A stretch of DNA of 64,000 nucleotides from Azospirillum baldaniorum (GTDB lineage: Bacteria; Pseudomonadota; Alphaproteobacteria; Azospirillales; Azospirillaceae): the NCBI RefSeq assembly GCF_003119195.2, contig NZ_CP022255.1:496001-560000 (forward strand). Direction: 5' to 3'. The notes under the pieces were generated by a model that searched no databases, had not been told where the DNA came from, and saw nothing but the letters and a program-made list of their open reading frames with translations. The position numbers were made by a program, and so were the translations under genes. Shown piece after piece: positions 53,218 through 62,175 of the stretch; position 1 is the first letter of the stretch, and each line of letters begins with the position of its first letter.

Positions 53218-53864
53218 GATTGCACCCTTCCCGCTCCGGCCAAAACGGCCAGAAATGCCGAGACGAGACTGTCCGGGCGCGCGCCGAGCGCGCGTTCGGT
53301 CAGGCGCAGCGTCGCCATCAGCCGCATGCCATGCTCGTCCTGCGACCAGCCGAAGCGCGGGTTACCGAGCAGAAAGGCCTGTCCGGCGAGGATGAACTGA
53401 ATGGTCGACAGCGGGTCCTCGACGGCGAAATCCCCGGTTTCGCAACCGCGATCGATTACATTGGCGATCAGGGGGCCGACCTTGACGACCAACGCGATGT
53501 TGGCCCGCTCCTGCAACTCGACATTGTCCGGGTGATCGAGCGCCTGCATCAGCGGCGCATTATCCGCTTCCACCGATTTCAGCGCTGTCAATGCGAGGAC
53601 GAGCGTTTCGTACGGCGAGCTTTCGGACGTTGCGATGACCCGCTCCACATTCTCGGCCATGGCCGTCACCGTCGCCTCCGCCATGCGCGCCAGCAGGTCT
53701 CGCATGGACTGGAAGTGAAGATAGAAGGTGCCCTTTGCGATACCGGCCTCACGAGCGATCTGGTCGATCGACACCGCGCCGACGCCATGCTGGCGGAACA
53801 ATTTGGCGGCTGCGTTCAGGATTTCGGCCGATCGAACATCGGCAGGCTTGCTCGTGCGTGGCAT
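53214..53864 (-). CDS. TetR-family transcriptional regulator
   Basis: This 216-residue TetR protein has an N-terminal HTH (AEILNAAAKLFRQHGVGAVSIDQIAREAGIAKGTFYLHFQSMRDLL) and an AcrR-like ligand domain. The gene is the first of a two-gene minus-strand operon with the CPBP protease, overlapping it by 4 bases. A perfect 19-bp palindrome lies 17 bases upstream of the start. Repression of its own operon, released by a small hydrophobic ligand, is the likely mode. Confidence 0.94.
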   Translation of the reverse strand: MPRTSKPADVRSAEILNAAAKLFRQHGVGAVSIDQIAREAGIAKGTFYLHFQSMRDLLARMAEATVTAMAENVERVIATSESSPYETLVLALTALKSVEADNAPLMQALDHPDNVELQERANIALVVKVGPLIANVIDRGCETGDFAVEDPLSTIQFILAGQAFLLGNPRFGWSQDEHGMRLMATLRLTERALGARPDSLVSAFLAVLAGAGRVQS

Positions 53865-53880
53865 GACATGCGCCTTAAAT

Positions 53881-53899
53881 ATGACTGACCGTCAGTCAT
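53881..53899. promoter_or_regulatory. TetR operator palindrome
   Basis: ATGACTGACCGTCAGTCAT is a perfect 9-1-9 inverted repeat immediately upstream of the TetR start. TGACTGACNGTCAGTCA-like boxes are the classical operator of many TetR/AcrR proteins, so autoregulation of the TetR/CPBP operon is very likely. Confidence 0.85.
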
Positions 53900-54010
53900 T
53901 ATCGCATCTGCGTTCAAGCTGGCAAGCTCTTGTTGAGAGTTGACGGTGCTTACGCGACCAGCTCTCTGAAACTCCCCCCAAGTTGGAGTCCGTCGAGCAA
54001 GGAGACGGAC

Positions 54011-54366
<356 letters not shown>

Positions 54367-54488
54367 CCACGGAATTCAACGCCCCCGGCAATCCAACTTG
54401 TTCTTGCGCAACGATCCCCGACCGGCCGGCCGGCACTGTCGCGTCCGACACCGCTCATGAGCATGCGGCCCCGGTTGGAGACACCATC

Positions 54489-54635
54489 ATGCGCAAAAAT
54501 CCGCAAGCCTTCATCCAAGAGCCTCGGAAAGCCGTCACCGCGCTGAAGCGGGACATCGTCCGCGTAAAGCCGGGCCGGCACGACAACGCAGGCCACACCG
54601 CCAAGACGGCACTCCGTGAAAGGCCTTTCCAATGA
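54489..54635 (+). CDS. Possible 48-residue small protein
   Basis: The short frame starts MRKNPQAFIQEPRKAVTALK and ends with a stop that overlaps the start of the next gene by 4 bases (ATGA). The product would be basic and without recognised motifs. The overlap could mean translational coupling with the binding protein at 54632, but the upstream region is IS debris and no clear Shine-Dalgarno box is seen. It may be a leader peptide or a chance frame. Confidence 0.3.
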   Translation: MRKNPQAFIQEPRKAVTALKRDIVRVKPGRHDNAGHTAKTALRERPFQ

Positions 54636-55624
54636 TCCGCCCGAACCGCCGCACCGCGCTGGCAGGGCTCGCCGCCCTGCTGGCCGCTCCCGCCCTCCGC
54701 CGCACCGCGGCGGCCGCCACGGCCCCCTTGCCGCTATTGACCCTGTGGGGACCGCCGGCGGGTCCGTCGATCACGCTGGTTCACGCCATCGCCTCCGGCC
54801 TGCTCCGCCCGGTCGCCGACAAGGTGGTGTTCAAGGCGTGGCGCACCCCCGACGAACTGCGCGCCGGCCTGACCTCCGGCACCATGCAGACCTTCGTGCT
54901 GCCGACCCAGTCCGCCGCCAACCTGTTCAACAAGGGGCTCGGCGTCCGGCTGGTCAACGTGATGACCAACGGGCTGCTCTATCTGCTGTCCGCCGATCCG
55001 TCGCTGACTTCGGTGGCCGCGCTGAAAGGCCGGAGCGTCGCGATCCCCTTCCGCAACGACACGCCGGAATACGTGTTCCGGCGCCTCCTGGCGGCGGAGC
55101 GGCTGACCGCCGACGGTGATGTCGCCCTTCAATTCACCGGCACGCCGATGGAGGCGATCCAGCTTCTCGTCACCGGACGGGCCGACGCCGCCCTGCTGCC
55201 CGAGCCGGCGGCCTCCGCCGCCATCCTGCGCGCCGGGATGGCCGGCAAGACGGTGACGCGGGTTCTCGACATCCAGCAGGCCTGGGGCGCCGCCACCGGG
55301 TTGGCGACCGTGCTGCCGCAGGCCGGCCTCGGCGTCTCCGCCGCCTTCCTGGCGGAGCACCCCGCCGCCGTCGAGGCGCTGCACGACGCGCTGGCCACGG
55401 CGACCGCCTCGGTCAACGCCGACCCGGCGCGGGCCGCCAGCGACGCCGCGGCGCCGCTCGGCCTGCCCTGGCCGGTCATCGAGCAGGCGATCCCCCATTC
55501 CAATCTGGTCGCCCAGCGCGCCAGCGCCGTCCGCGAACCGATGGAGGCCGTCTTCCGCGCCCTGGCGGAGTTCGACCCCAAGATCATCGGCGGCGCGCTG
55601 CCGGCGGCGGACTTCTATCTGTGA
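54632..55624 (+). CDS. NitT/TauT-type ABC transporter substrate-binding protein
   Basis: This 330-residue periplasmic protein of the NMT1/SsuA-like fold has a twin-arginine-like leader (MIRPNRRTALAGLAALLAAPALRRTAAAA). The binding-protein pattern is LWGPPAGPSITLVHAIASGLL, SAANLFNKGLGVRLVNVM, SVAALKGRSVAIPFRNDTPEYVFRRLL and GRADAALLPEPAA. The reading frame starts at the ATG overlapping the small upstream frame. It works with the permease at 55633 and the ATPase at 58929. The ligand is unknown; the TonB receptor lying within the same operon suggests a bulky or scarce metal-related compound. Confidence 0.88.
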   Translation: MIRPNRRTALAGLAALLAAPALRRTAAAATAPLPLLTLWGPPAGPSITLVHAIASGLLRPVADKVVFKAWRTPDELRAGLTSGTMQTFVLPTQSAANLFNKGLGVRLVNVMTNGLLYLLSADPSLTSVAALKGRSVAIPFRNDTPEYVFRRLLAAERLTADGDVALQFTGTPMEAIQLLVTGRADAALLPEPAASAAILRAGMAGKTVTRVLDIQQAWGAATGLATVLPQAGLGVSAAFLAEHPAAVEALHDALATATASVNADPARAASDAAAPLGLPWPVIEQAIPHSNLVAQRASAVREPMEAVFRALAEFDPKIIGGALPAADFYL

Positions 55625-55632
55625 GGTGCGGC

Positions 55633-56457
55633 ATGACGACGGCGCGCGCCGACGCGGTTCTCGACCGGCTGGGCCGGGTCGGGCAATTCCTGTGGTCGGG
55701 CTGGGCCGGGCTGGCCGGGCTGGCCCTGTTCGCCGCCCTTTGGCAGGCGGGGCATGAGCGCTACGGCGACTTCATCCTGCCGGCCCCGCTGGCGACGCTG
55801 GCCGCCGGCCTAACCATCGCCGCCGATCCCACCGCCTGGGAGCTGGCCGGACAGACCACGCTGCGCGCGGTCGAGGGCTTCGCGCTGGCCGCCCTGGCCG
55901 GTGCGGCGGGCGGGTTGGCCGCCGGCTATTCCCCCGCGACGATGCGGCTGGCCCGCCCCATCCTGACCGTCCTGCTGGGGGTCCCGCCCATCGCCTGGAT
56001 CGTGCTGGCGATGATCTGGTTCGGCTCCACCGACGGAACGATCATCACGACGGTTCTCGTCGCCGCGACCCCGGTGGTCTTCGTCGGCGTGGCCGAGGGC
56101 GCCGTCACCCGTGACCGCGGGCTGGACGACATGGCCCGTGCCTTCGGTGCCGGCCCGCTCGCCCGGTTGACCACGCTCGGGCTGCGCCACGTCGCCGCCT
56201 TCCTGTTCCCGGCGCTGACCGTGGCGCTCGGCTCGGCCTTCAAGGTGGCGGTGATGGCCGAGCTTCTCGCCAACACCGGCGGCATCGGCGGCGCGCTGGC
56301 CGCCGCCCGCGCCAACCTCGACGTGGCCGAGGCGCTGGCCTGGGTGCTGATCGCGGTGACCGGGCTGATCGTGGTCGAATACACGCTCGTCCACCCCATC
56401 CGGTCCGAGTTCGAGCGCTGGCGCAACGCCGCGCGCCCCTGGGGCGTCAAGCGCTGA
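55633..56457 (+). CDS. NitT/TauT-type ABC transporter permease
   Basis: This 274-residue inner-membrane protein has about six helices and the EAA-loop region DRGLDDMARAFGAGPLARLTTLGLRHVAAFLFPALTVALGSAFKVAVMAELLANTGGIGGAL of the SsuC/TauC family. It also has FILPAPLATLAAGL near the N terminus, a hallmark of this family. The ATG at 55633 follows the binding protein gene by 8 bases. The downstream gap of 164 bases contains a Fur-box-like site and the start of the TonB-dependent receptor gene. Confidence 0.93.
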   Translation: MTTARADAVLDRLGRVGQFLWSGWAGLAGLALFAALWQAGHERYGDFILPAPLATLAAGLTIAADPTAWELAGQTTLRAVEGFALAALAGAAGGLAAGYSPATMRLARPILTVLLGVPPIAWIVLAMIWFGSTDGTIITTVLVAATPVVFVGVAEGAVTRDRGLDDMARAFGAGPLARLTTLGLRHVAAFLFPALTVALGSAFKVAVMAELLANTGGIGGALAAARANLDVAEALAWVLIAVTGLIVVEYTLVHPIRSEFERWRNAARPWGVKR

Positions 56458-56560
56458 CCGCCAAGGCCGGCGCCAGCGGGGAGAAAATCGATCGTGCACG
56501 CTGCTTTTCCGCCTCGAACTTGACCGCGGACAAACAGCCCGTCCGAAAGGCCGATAAAAT

Positions 56561-56579
56561 GCGAACGACAATCATTTGC
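56561..56579. promoter_or_regulatory. Fur-box-like site upstream of the TonB-dependent receptor
   Basis: GCGAACGACAATCATTTGC is an inverted repeat. GCAAATGATTGTCGTTCGC on the other strand shares the (T)GCAAATGA / TCATTTGC(A) halves of proteobacterial Fur boxes, with 7 of 9 half-site positions symmetric. It starts 61 bases before the receptor gene. This suggests iron-dependent repression of the receptor, and perhaps of the downstream ATPase and NnrS genes. Confidence 0.6.
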
Positions 56580-56621
56580 ATTTAAGTCCGAGGCATCGGC
56601 TTTTTCGGGGAAACGAGCACC

Positions 56622-58907
56622 ATGACGACACGGGGACAGGCCGGCCAAGCGGCGTTCCGAACCGCGCGAGCGGACACCGCCACCCGCGCCCCCATCCTTC
56701 TGGCCGGATTGGCCCTGGCCTCCCTGGGCGCCGCGGCCTCGCCGCCGGCCCACGCGCAGTCGGCGGCACCGGGGGCCGCCGTCGTGCTCTCCCCGGTCAT
56801 GGTCGAGGGACAGGCCGACAGCGCCGAGGCGACCGCCCGCCGCCGTCTGGAGGCGATCCCCGGCGGCACCGCCCTGGTGGCGGAGGAAGATCTGGCCGGC
56901 AAGGCGAACGTCACGGTGTCCGACGCGCTGTCCGGGGTGCCCGGCGTGGTGGTTCAGAACTTCTTCGGCGGCAATGACCAGCCGCGCATTCAGATCCGTG
57001 GCTCCGGGCTCCAACAGAATCCGGTGGAGCGCGGCATCCTGGCCCTGCAGAACGGCCTGCCGCTGAACCGGGCCGACGGTTCCTACATCGTCGGGCTGGC
57101 CAACCCGCGGCAGGCGGAGTTCACCGAGATCTACCGCGGCTACACCGCCAACCGGCTGGGCGCCAGCATGCTGGGCGGGGCGATCAACGTCATCTCCCCC
57201 ACCGGCTCCTCCGCGCCGGGCTACCGGCTGGGAGTCGAGGGCGGCAGCTTCGGCCAGTTCAACACCGCCTTGCAGGCCGGCGGCAGCGCCGGACATCTCG
57301 ACGGGCTGGTCCAGGTCCAGCGCAGCCAGCGCGACGGCTACCGCGATTACAACAGTTCCGAGCGCACCGGCTTCGACGCCAATGTGGGCGCCGTGCTGTC
57401 CGACACCGTCACCACCCGCTTCTTCGCCGGCTATACCGACCTGTCCTTCGACGTCGCCGGTCCGCTGACCCGCCAGCTTCTGGAATCGAACCCCAAGGCG
57501 GTCTACACCGGCCCTCGCGTGGTCAACGGTGTCGCCACCAATCCGGGACCGAACGTCGTCCGCGACCGGCCCGAGCGTGAGGCCAAGCAGTTCCGCATCG
57601 GCAACCGGACGACGGCGACCTTCGGGGCGCACCTGCTGGACGTGGCGCTGGGCTACACCCACACCGACGACACGTTCCGCTTCCCGATCTCCTCGGGCAT
57701 CCGCAAGACGGAGGGTGGCGACGTCACCGCCGTCGCGCGCTACGCCTACAGCCCTGACGCCAGCCAGCCCCTGCCGCTGTTCGAGACGACCCTGCGCTAC
57801 GTCGTCGGCTCGGCGGACCGCGAGGATTACCTGAACAACGCCGGCAGCCAGGGCGCCCTGTTCGGGCGCAGCACGATGGACGCCTCCACCCTGGCGCTCC
57901 ACGGCGGCCTGAACCTGCCGCTGGGCAACGCGGTCACCCTGTCCCCGGCGGTCACCGTCACCCACGCCACGCGCGAGAACGACGACACCTTCGGCGCGGC
58001 GCGGCGGCCGACCATCGCCTTCAACCCGGCCAACCCGCGGGTGACGCTGCCCGCCGGTTCGATCCCCGCCGGCGACACCAGCTACGACCGCAGCTACACC
58101 GGGTTCAGCCCCAGCCTCGGCCTGACCTGGAAGCCGCTGGAGGACCACACCCTCTACGCCGCGGTCAGCCGCAGTTTCGAGCCGCCCACCCACGACGACC
58201 TGATCGCCACCGTCAACGGCACGCCGAACAGCAGCGCCGGCCGCCCGAACCCAGCCCAGCCCGGCCTCGTCTCCACCGCCTACCGCACGCCGGACCTCAA
58301 GGCGCAGACGGCGACCACCGTCGAGGCGGGTTGGCGCGGCCGTTTCGGGGTCGTCGCGGTCGATGCCGGGACCTATTACTCCTGGGTCAAGAACGAGCTG
58401 TTGAGCCTGCGCGACGCCAGCGGGGCCTCGCTCGGCGCGGTGAACGCCGACCGGACGCGGCATTTCGGCGTCGATCTCGGGCTGTCGGCCTTCCTCACCG
58501 AGCGGCTGAGCGGACGGATCGCCTACACTTTCCAGGATTTCCGCTTCCAGGACGATCCGGTGCGCGGCGACAACCGGCTGGCCGGCGCGCCGCGCCACGT
58601 CATCAACGCCTCCGCGCGCTACGACATCACCGGTGCGTGGTCGGTGGGGGCGGAGGTGGACTGGTATCCCGGCAGGACCCCCGTGGACAACATGAACAGC
58701 GTCTACACGGACGGTTACGCCACCGTCGACCTGCGCAGCACCTACGCCATCAACGAGCGTGTCAGCGTCTATGGCGAGGTGCGCAACATCTTCGACGCGA
58801 CTTACGCCTCCTCGACCCTGATCGTCGATCAGGCGTCGCCCACCCAGGCGGTCTATCTGCCGGGCGACGGTCGGGCCTTCTACGCCGGCCTGAAGGTCAG
58901 CTTCTAA
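56622..58907 (+). CDS. TonB-dependent outer-membrane receptor
   Basis: This 761-residue receptor has a signal peptide (about residues 1-45, ending AHAQS). A plug domain (ALVAEEDLAGKANVTVSDALSGVPGVVVQNFFGGNDQPRIQIRGSG; IYRGYTANRLGASMLGGAINVISPTG) and a 22-strand barrel follow, ending in the terminal phenylalanine GLKVSF. The TonB box is likely in VVLSPVMVEG. It would import a large or scarce ligand such as a siderophore, heme or cobalamin-like compound, with energy from TonB. It is encoded inside an ABC transporter operon between permease and ATPase genes, with a Fur-box-like site upstream. Confidence 0.95.
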   Translation: MTTRGQAGQAAFRTARADTATRAPILLAGLALASLGAAASPPAHAQSAAPGAAVVLSPVMVEGQADSAEATARRRLEAIPGGTALVAEEDLAGKANVTVSDALSGVPGVVVQNFFGGNDQPRIQIRGSGLQQNPVERGILALQNGLPLNRADGSYIVGLANPRQAEFTEIYRGYTANRLGASMLGGAINVISPTGSSAPGYRLGVEGGSFGQFNTALQAGGSAGHLDGLVQVQRSQRDGYRDYNSSERTGFDANVGAVLSDTVTTRFFAGYTDLSFDVAGPLTRQLLESNPKAVYTGPRVVNGVATNPGPNVVRDRPEREAKQFRIGNRTTATFGAHLLDVALGYTHTDDTFRFPISSGIRKTEGGDVTAVARYAYSPDASQPLPLFETTLRYVVGSADREDYLNNAGSQGALFGRSTMDASTLALHGGLNLPLGNAVTLSPAVTVTHATRENDDTFGAARRPTIAFNPANPRVTLPAGSIPAGDTSYDRSYTGFSPSLGLTWKPLEDHTLYAAVSRSFEPPTHDDLIATVNGTPNSSAGRPNPAQPGLVSTAYRTPDLKAQTATTVEAGWRGRFGVVAVDAGTYYSWVKNELLSLRDASGASLGAVNADRTRHFGVDLGLSAFLTERLSGRIAYTFQDFRFQDDPVRGDNRLAGAPRHVINASARYDITGAWSVGAEVDWYPGRTPVDNMNSVYTDGYATVDLRSTYAINERVSVYGEVRNIFDATYASSTLIVDQASPTQAVYLPGDGRAFYAGLKVSF

Positions 58908-58928
58908 AAATCGGAAAGGCACCCTGCC

Positions 58929-59702
58929 ATGACCCTGGAAACGACGGGCGCCACCCCCTCCCTGACGCTGTCCGGCATCGGCCACGCCTATCTCGGCCGC
59001 ACGGTGCTCGACGCCGTGGACCTATCGCTGGCGGCGGGCGAGGTGGCGGCGCTCGTCGGTCCCTCGGGCTGCGGCAAGAGCACGCTGGCGCACATCGCCG
59101 CCGGGGTGGTCGAGCCGTCGCGGGGCCGCGTCGCGCGGCGCTACCGCCGCCACGGCATGGTGTTCCAGGACCCGCGCCTGCTGCCCTGGGCGACGGCACG
59201 GGCCAACATCGCCTACCCGCTGCGCCTGCTCGGCCTGCCCCGCCGCGAACGGCGGGAACGGGCGGAGGAGGCCGCGTGTCGGGTGGCGCTCGACCGCGCC
59301 GACCTCGACAAATACCCCGTCGAGCTGTCGGGCGGCATGCGCCAACGCGCCGCCATCGCGCGGGCGCTGGCGATCGACCCCGACTTCGTCTACTTCGACG
59401 AGCCCTTCACCGCGCTCGACGTCGCCCTGAAGCGCCGCATGCAGGATCTGGTGATCGAGGCGGCGCGCGGGGCGCGCTTCGGCGCCCTGTTCATCACCCA
59501 CGACCTGATGGAGGCGGTGCGCATCGCCCACCGCGTCGTGGTCATGGACGCGCAGGGGCGCGGCATCGCCGGGACGCGCGCCGTTCCCGGCGAACCGGGC
59601 GGGCGCGACGACGGCACTGTCTACCGGCTGGTCGCCGAATTCCTGACCGACGACCCGCTGTTCCGCCACATCCACGACATCGACGAAAGGCGGACGCCAT
59701 GA
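58929..59702 (+). CDS. NitT/TauT-type ABC transporter ATPase
   Basis: This 257-residue ATPase has Walker A GPSGCGKST, the Q-loop GMVFQDPRLLPWATARANIAYPL, the signature LSGGMRQRAAIARALAI and Walker B FVYFDEPFTALD. The W in LLPWATA is typical of the SsuB/TauB family. It overlaps the first NnrS gene by 4 bases. It energises uptake by the permease at 55633. The receptor gene lies between them, an arrangement that links outer-membrane and inner-membrane steps of one import route. Confidence 0.94.
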   Translation: MTLETTGATPSLTLSGIGHAYLGRTVLDAVDLSLAAGEVAALVGPSGCGKSTLAHIAAGVVEPSRGRVARRYRRHGMVFQDPRLLPWATARANIAYPLRLLGLPRRERRERAEEAACRVALDRADLDKYPVELSGGMRQRAAIARALAIDPDFVYFDEPFTALDVALKRRMQDLVIEAARGARFGALFITHDLMEAVRIAHRVVVMDAQGRGIAGTRAVPGEPGGRDDGTVYRLVAEFLTDDPLFRHIHDIDERRTP

Positions 59703-60913
59703 CGGACGCGATCCAAACCGCCCGCGCGCCGACCCTCGCCGACATCCTCGGCGACGAGGGGCTGCGTCTGTTCTTCCCGCTGTCGGCCCTGCACGCCGCT
59801 CTGTGGCCGCTGCTGTGGGCGGTGGTCAACGGCTTCGCCCTGCCCTTCGACGGCGCGATCCCGCCGGGACTGTGGCACGCGCACGAGATGCTGTTCGGCT
59901 CCTTCGGCGCCGCGGTGCTCGGCTTCATCACCACGGCCATCCCGGAATGGACCGACAGCCGGCGGCTTCAGGGCCGCGCCCTCTTCGCGCTGGCGGCGCT
60001 GTGGGGAATCGGACGGGTCGCCGGTCTGGCCGGCGCCGACGCGGCGGCCGTCGTCGTCGCGGTGGCCGACACGGCGTGGCTCGCCGCCCTGCCCGTCTAC
60101 GTCGCGGCGGTGTCCTGGCGCAAGCGCACGGTCCGGCTGGTCGGCGTTCTCCTCTGGCTGAGCGCGCTCGCGGTGTCCGGTGCCGTGGTTCACGCCGCGT
60201 TCGTCATCGGTGACGTGGAACGGGCGCAGGCCGGGCTGCACGCCGCCGGTCTGGTGCTGCTCGGGTTGCTCGGTCTCGTTCTGACGCGCATTTCGGTGCC
60301 CGTCACGAATCTCGTGCTCGACCCCGGTCAGAGCAGTTCGCCCTACCGGCCCCATCCGGGACGCCTCAATCTGGCGCCCGGTCTGGTCGCCATCGCCCTG
60401 GCCGGGGAGGTCGCCGGGCTGTCGCCCGCGGTGAGCGCTTATCTCTTCATCGCCGCCGGGGCCGCCTTTCTCGACCGGGTCGCGGAATCCTTCATCGGAC
60501 GCGCCGTCTTCCGCGCGGAGATCCTGGCCCTGGCCGGGTCGAGCCTGATGGCGGGCGCCGGGCTGCTGCTGGTCGGCGCTTCCCGGCTGGGGGCCGGGTT
60601 CGCCGAGACGCCGGCGCTGCATCTGGCGCTGATAGGCGGGCTGGGCCTCGGCGTGCTGGCGGTCTTCGCCATCGCCGGGCTGTTCCACACCGGCCGGACC
60701 TTTCCCCTTCCAGCGGCGGCGCGTCTGGCCGTTGCGCTGCTGATCGGGGCCGTGGCCCTGCGGGTCCTGCCGGAGCTGGGCGTCCTGCCGGCGCCGCCCG
60801 GACCGCCCCACGCGCTGGCGGCCCTGCTCTGGGCGGCAGCCTTCCTATCCTGGCTCAAGGTCTATTGGCCCTTCCTGTCGCGCCCCCGCGTGGAGGAGGC
60901 CGCCGTGTGCTGA
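59699..60913 (+). CDS. nnrS: NnrS family haem/copper membrane protein
   Basis: This 404-residue polytopic protein has about twelve transmembrane segments and the NnrS motifs LWHAHEMLFGSFGAAVLGFITTAIPEW, then later GLFHTGRTF. NnrS was named for its link to nitric-oxide metabolism, where it binds haem and copper and protects cells from nitrosative stress. It overlaps the ATPase gene by 4 bases, so it is part of the same operon. Direct function with the transporter has not been seen before to my knowledge. Confidence 0.92.
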   Translation: MTDAIQTARAPTLADILGDEGLRLFFPLSALHAALWPLLWAVVNGFALPFDGAIPPGLWHAHEMLFGSFGAAVLGFITTAIPEWTDSRRLQGRALFALAALWGIGRVAGLAGADAAAVVVAVADTAWLAALPVYVAAVSWRKRTVRLVGVLLWLSALAVSGAVVHAAFVIGDVERAQAGLHAAGLVLLGLLGLVLTRISVPVTNLVLDPGQSSSPYRPHPGRLNLAPGLVAIALAGEVAGLSPAVSAYLFIAAGAAFLDRVAESFIGRAVFRAEILALAGSSLMAGAGLLLVGASRLGAGFAETPALHLALIGGLGLGVLAVFAIAGLFHTGRTFPLPAAARLAVALLIGAVALRVLPELGVLPAPPGPPHALAALLWAAAFLSWLKVYWPFLSRPRVEEAAVC

Positions 60914-62130
60914 TCCCGCGGCGAGACAGGCGAACCCCCATGAATCCCCCCTCCTCCTCCAAAGCCGGCGGTGGCCCCTTCCTCCTCTTCGGAGCGCTCC
61001 ACGCCGCAGCGCTGGCCGCCGTCTGGGTGCCGTGGTTCCTCGGCCTCATCAGTCCGGAGATGGCGCTCTCACCCTCCTCCTGGCACGCGCATGAATTTCT
61101 GTTCGGCGTCGTGCCGGCCATCATCGGTGGCGTTCTGCTGACGGCGGCGCCGAACCGAACCGGTCATCCGCCTCCGGCCGGCTGGCCTCTGACCATGCTG
61201 CTGGCCGTCTGGATCGTCGGACGGCTGGGCTTGGCCGGATCGGCGGCGCTGGAGCCGCTGACCGTCGGGCTGCTTGCCCTGCTGTTCCCGGTCGCCCTCC
61301 TCGCTGTGGCCGGACGGGAATTCCTTCTGACGAGAAACGGCCGCAACCTGACGATCCTCACCGTCCTTTCCGTCCTGGTCGGCGCGCAGGGCCTGTTCCA
61401 TTGGGAGCAGTGGCGCTTCGGGCAAAGCGCCTACGGCACGCGCCTCGCGGTGGCGGCGCTTCTGGCCTGGACCGTGCTGGAGGCCGGGATCATGCCGGGC
61501 ATCGCCGGAGGACGGCGGAAGGCGTGCGGCCCCTCCCCTCCGCAAGTTCCCTCCTCCCGCGTCGACGGGGCGGCGAAGGGGCTCGGGCTGCTTGCCCTCG
61601 GGATCTGGATCGTTCAGGACGAGGGCGTTTTGAACGAACACCTGTCCGGCGCCCTGCTGCTGGCCGCCGGATTAACGCAGGCGGCGCGACTCGCGCGGTG
61701 GCGACCGCGTCACGCGCCGTCCGGGCGATCCGTGGCCGTCCTCCGTGCTTCCTGCGCCTTCATCCCGGCCGGGTTCCTGCTGGCGGCCTGGGCCTCGCTG
61801 GGCGGCGGTACGGCCTTCAACGCCGCGGCGCTCCACGCCTGGACCATGGGCGCCATTGGCGGCATAGCCCTGACGGTGCTGGCGCGGACCGCCGTCGGCC
61901 ACAGTGGGCCTGCGCCCATGGCCTCCCGGCTGACGACCGGCATCCACCTCGCCGTGGCGGCAGCGGCCTGCGCGCGGATCGCCGCCGCGCTCGACCCGCA
62001 GCGCACGATGCTGCTGATTCCGCTGGCGGGTGCCTTGTGGATCGCCGCCTTCCTGACGTTCGCGCTGCTTCATGGGCGGAGGTCAGGCCGCTGGGCGAGC
62101 GGGACCGTACGGCCGGCGACACCGGACTGA
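60907..62130 (+). CDS. NnrS family protein, second copy
   Basis: This NnrS-like membrane protein is 407 residues long from GTG 60907, which has GGAGGAGG 7 bases upstream and overlaps the preceding stop; an ATG at 60940 (396 residues) is the alternative. It contains SSWHAHEFLFGVVPAIIGGVLLTAAPN, FHWEQWRFG and AALHAWTMGAIGGIALTVLARTAVGHSG. The His-rich HAHE and HAWTMGAIGG motifs are the usual haem- or copper-binding positions. Two adjacent but clearly diverged copies suggest a heteromer or sequential steps. It is the last gene of the TonB/ABC operon. Confidence 0.9.
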   Translation: MLIPRRDRRTPMNPPSSSKAGGGPFLLFGALHAAALAAVWVPWFLGLISPEMALSPSSWHAHEFLFGVVPAIIGGVLLTAAPNRTGHPPPAGWPLTMLLAVWIVGRLGLAGSAALEPLTVGLLALLFPVALLAVAGREFLLTRNGRNLTILTVLSVLVGAQGLFHWEQWRFGQSAYGTRLAVAALLAWTVLEAGIMPGIAGGRRKACGPSPPQVPSSRVDGAAKGLGLLALGIWIVQDEGVLNEHLSGALLLAAGLTQAARLARWRPRHAPSGRSVAVLRASCAFIPAGFLLAAWASLGGGTAFNAAALHAWTMGAIGGIALTVLARTAVGHSGPAPMASRLTTGIHLAVAAAACARIAAALDPQRTMLLIPLAGALWIAAFLTFALLHGRRSGRWASGTVRPATPD

Positions 62131-62175
62131 GAGTCCGTCCGGAGAGGGAAACCGGCGCCCGGCTTGGGCAGGGTC

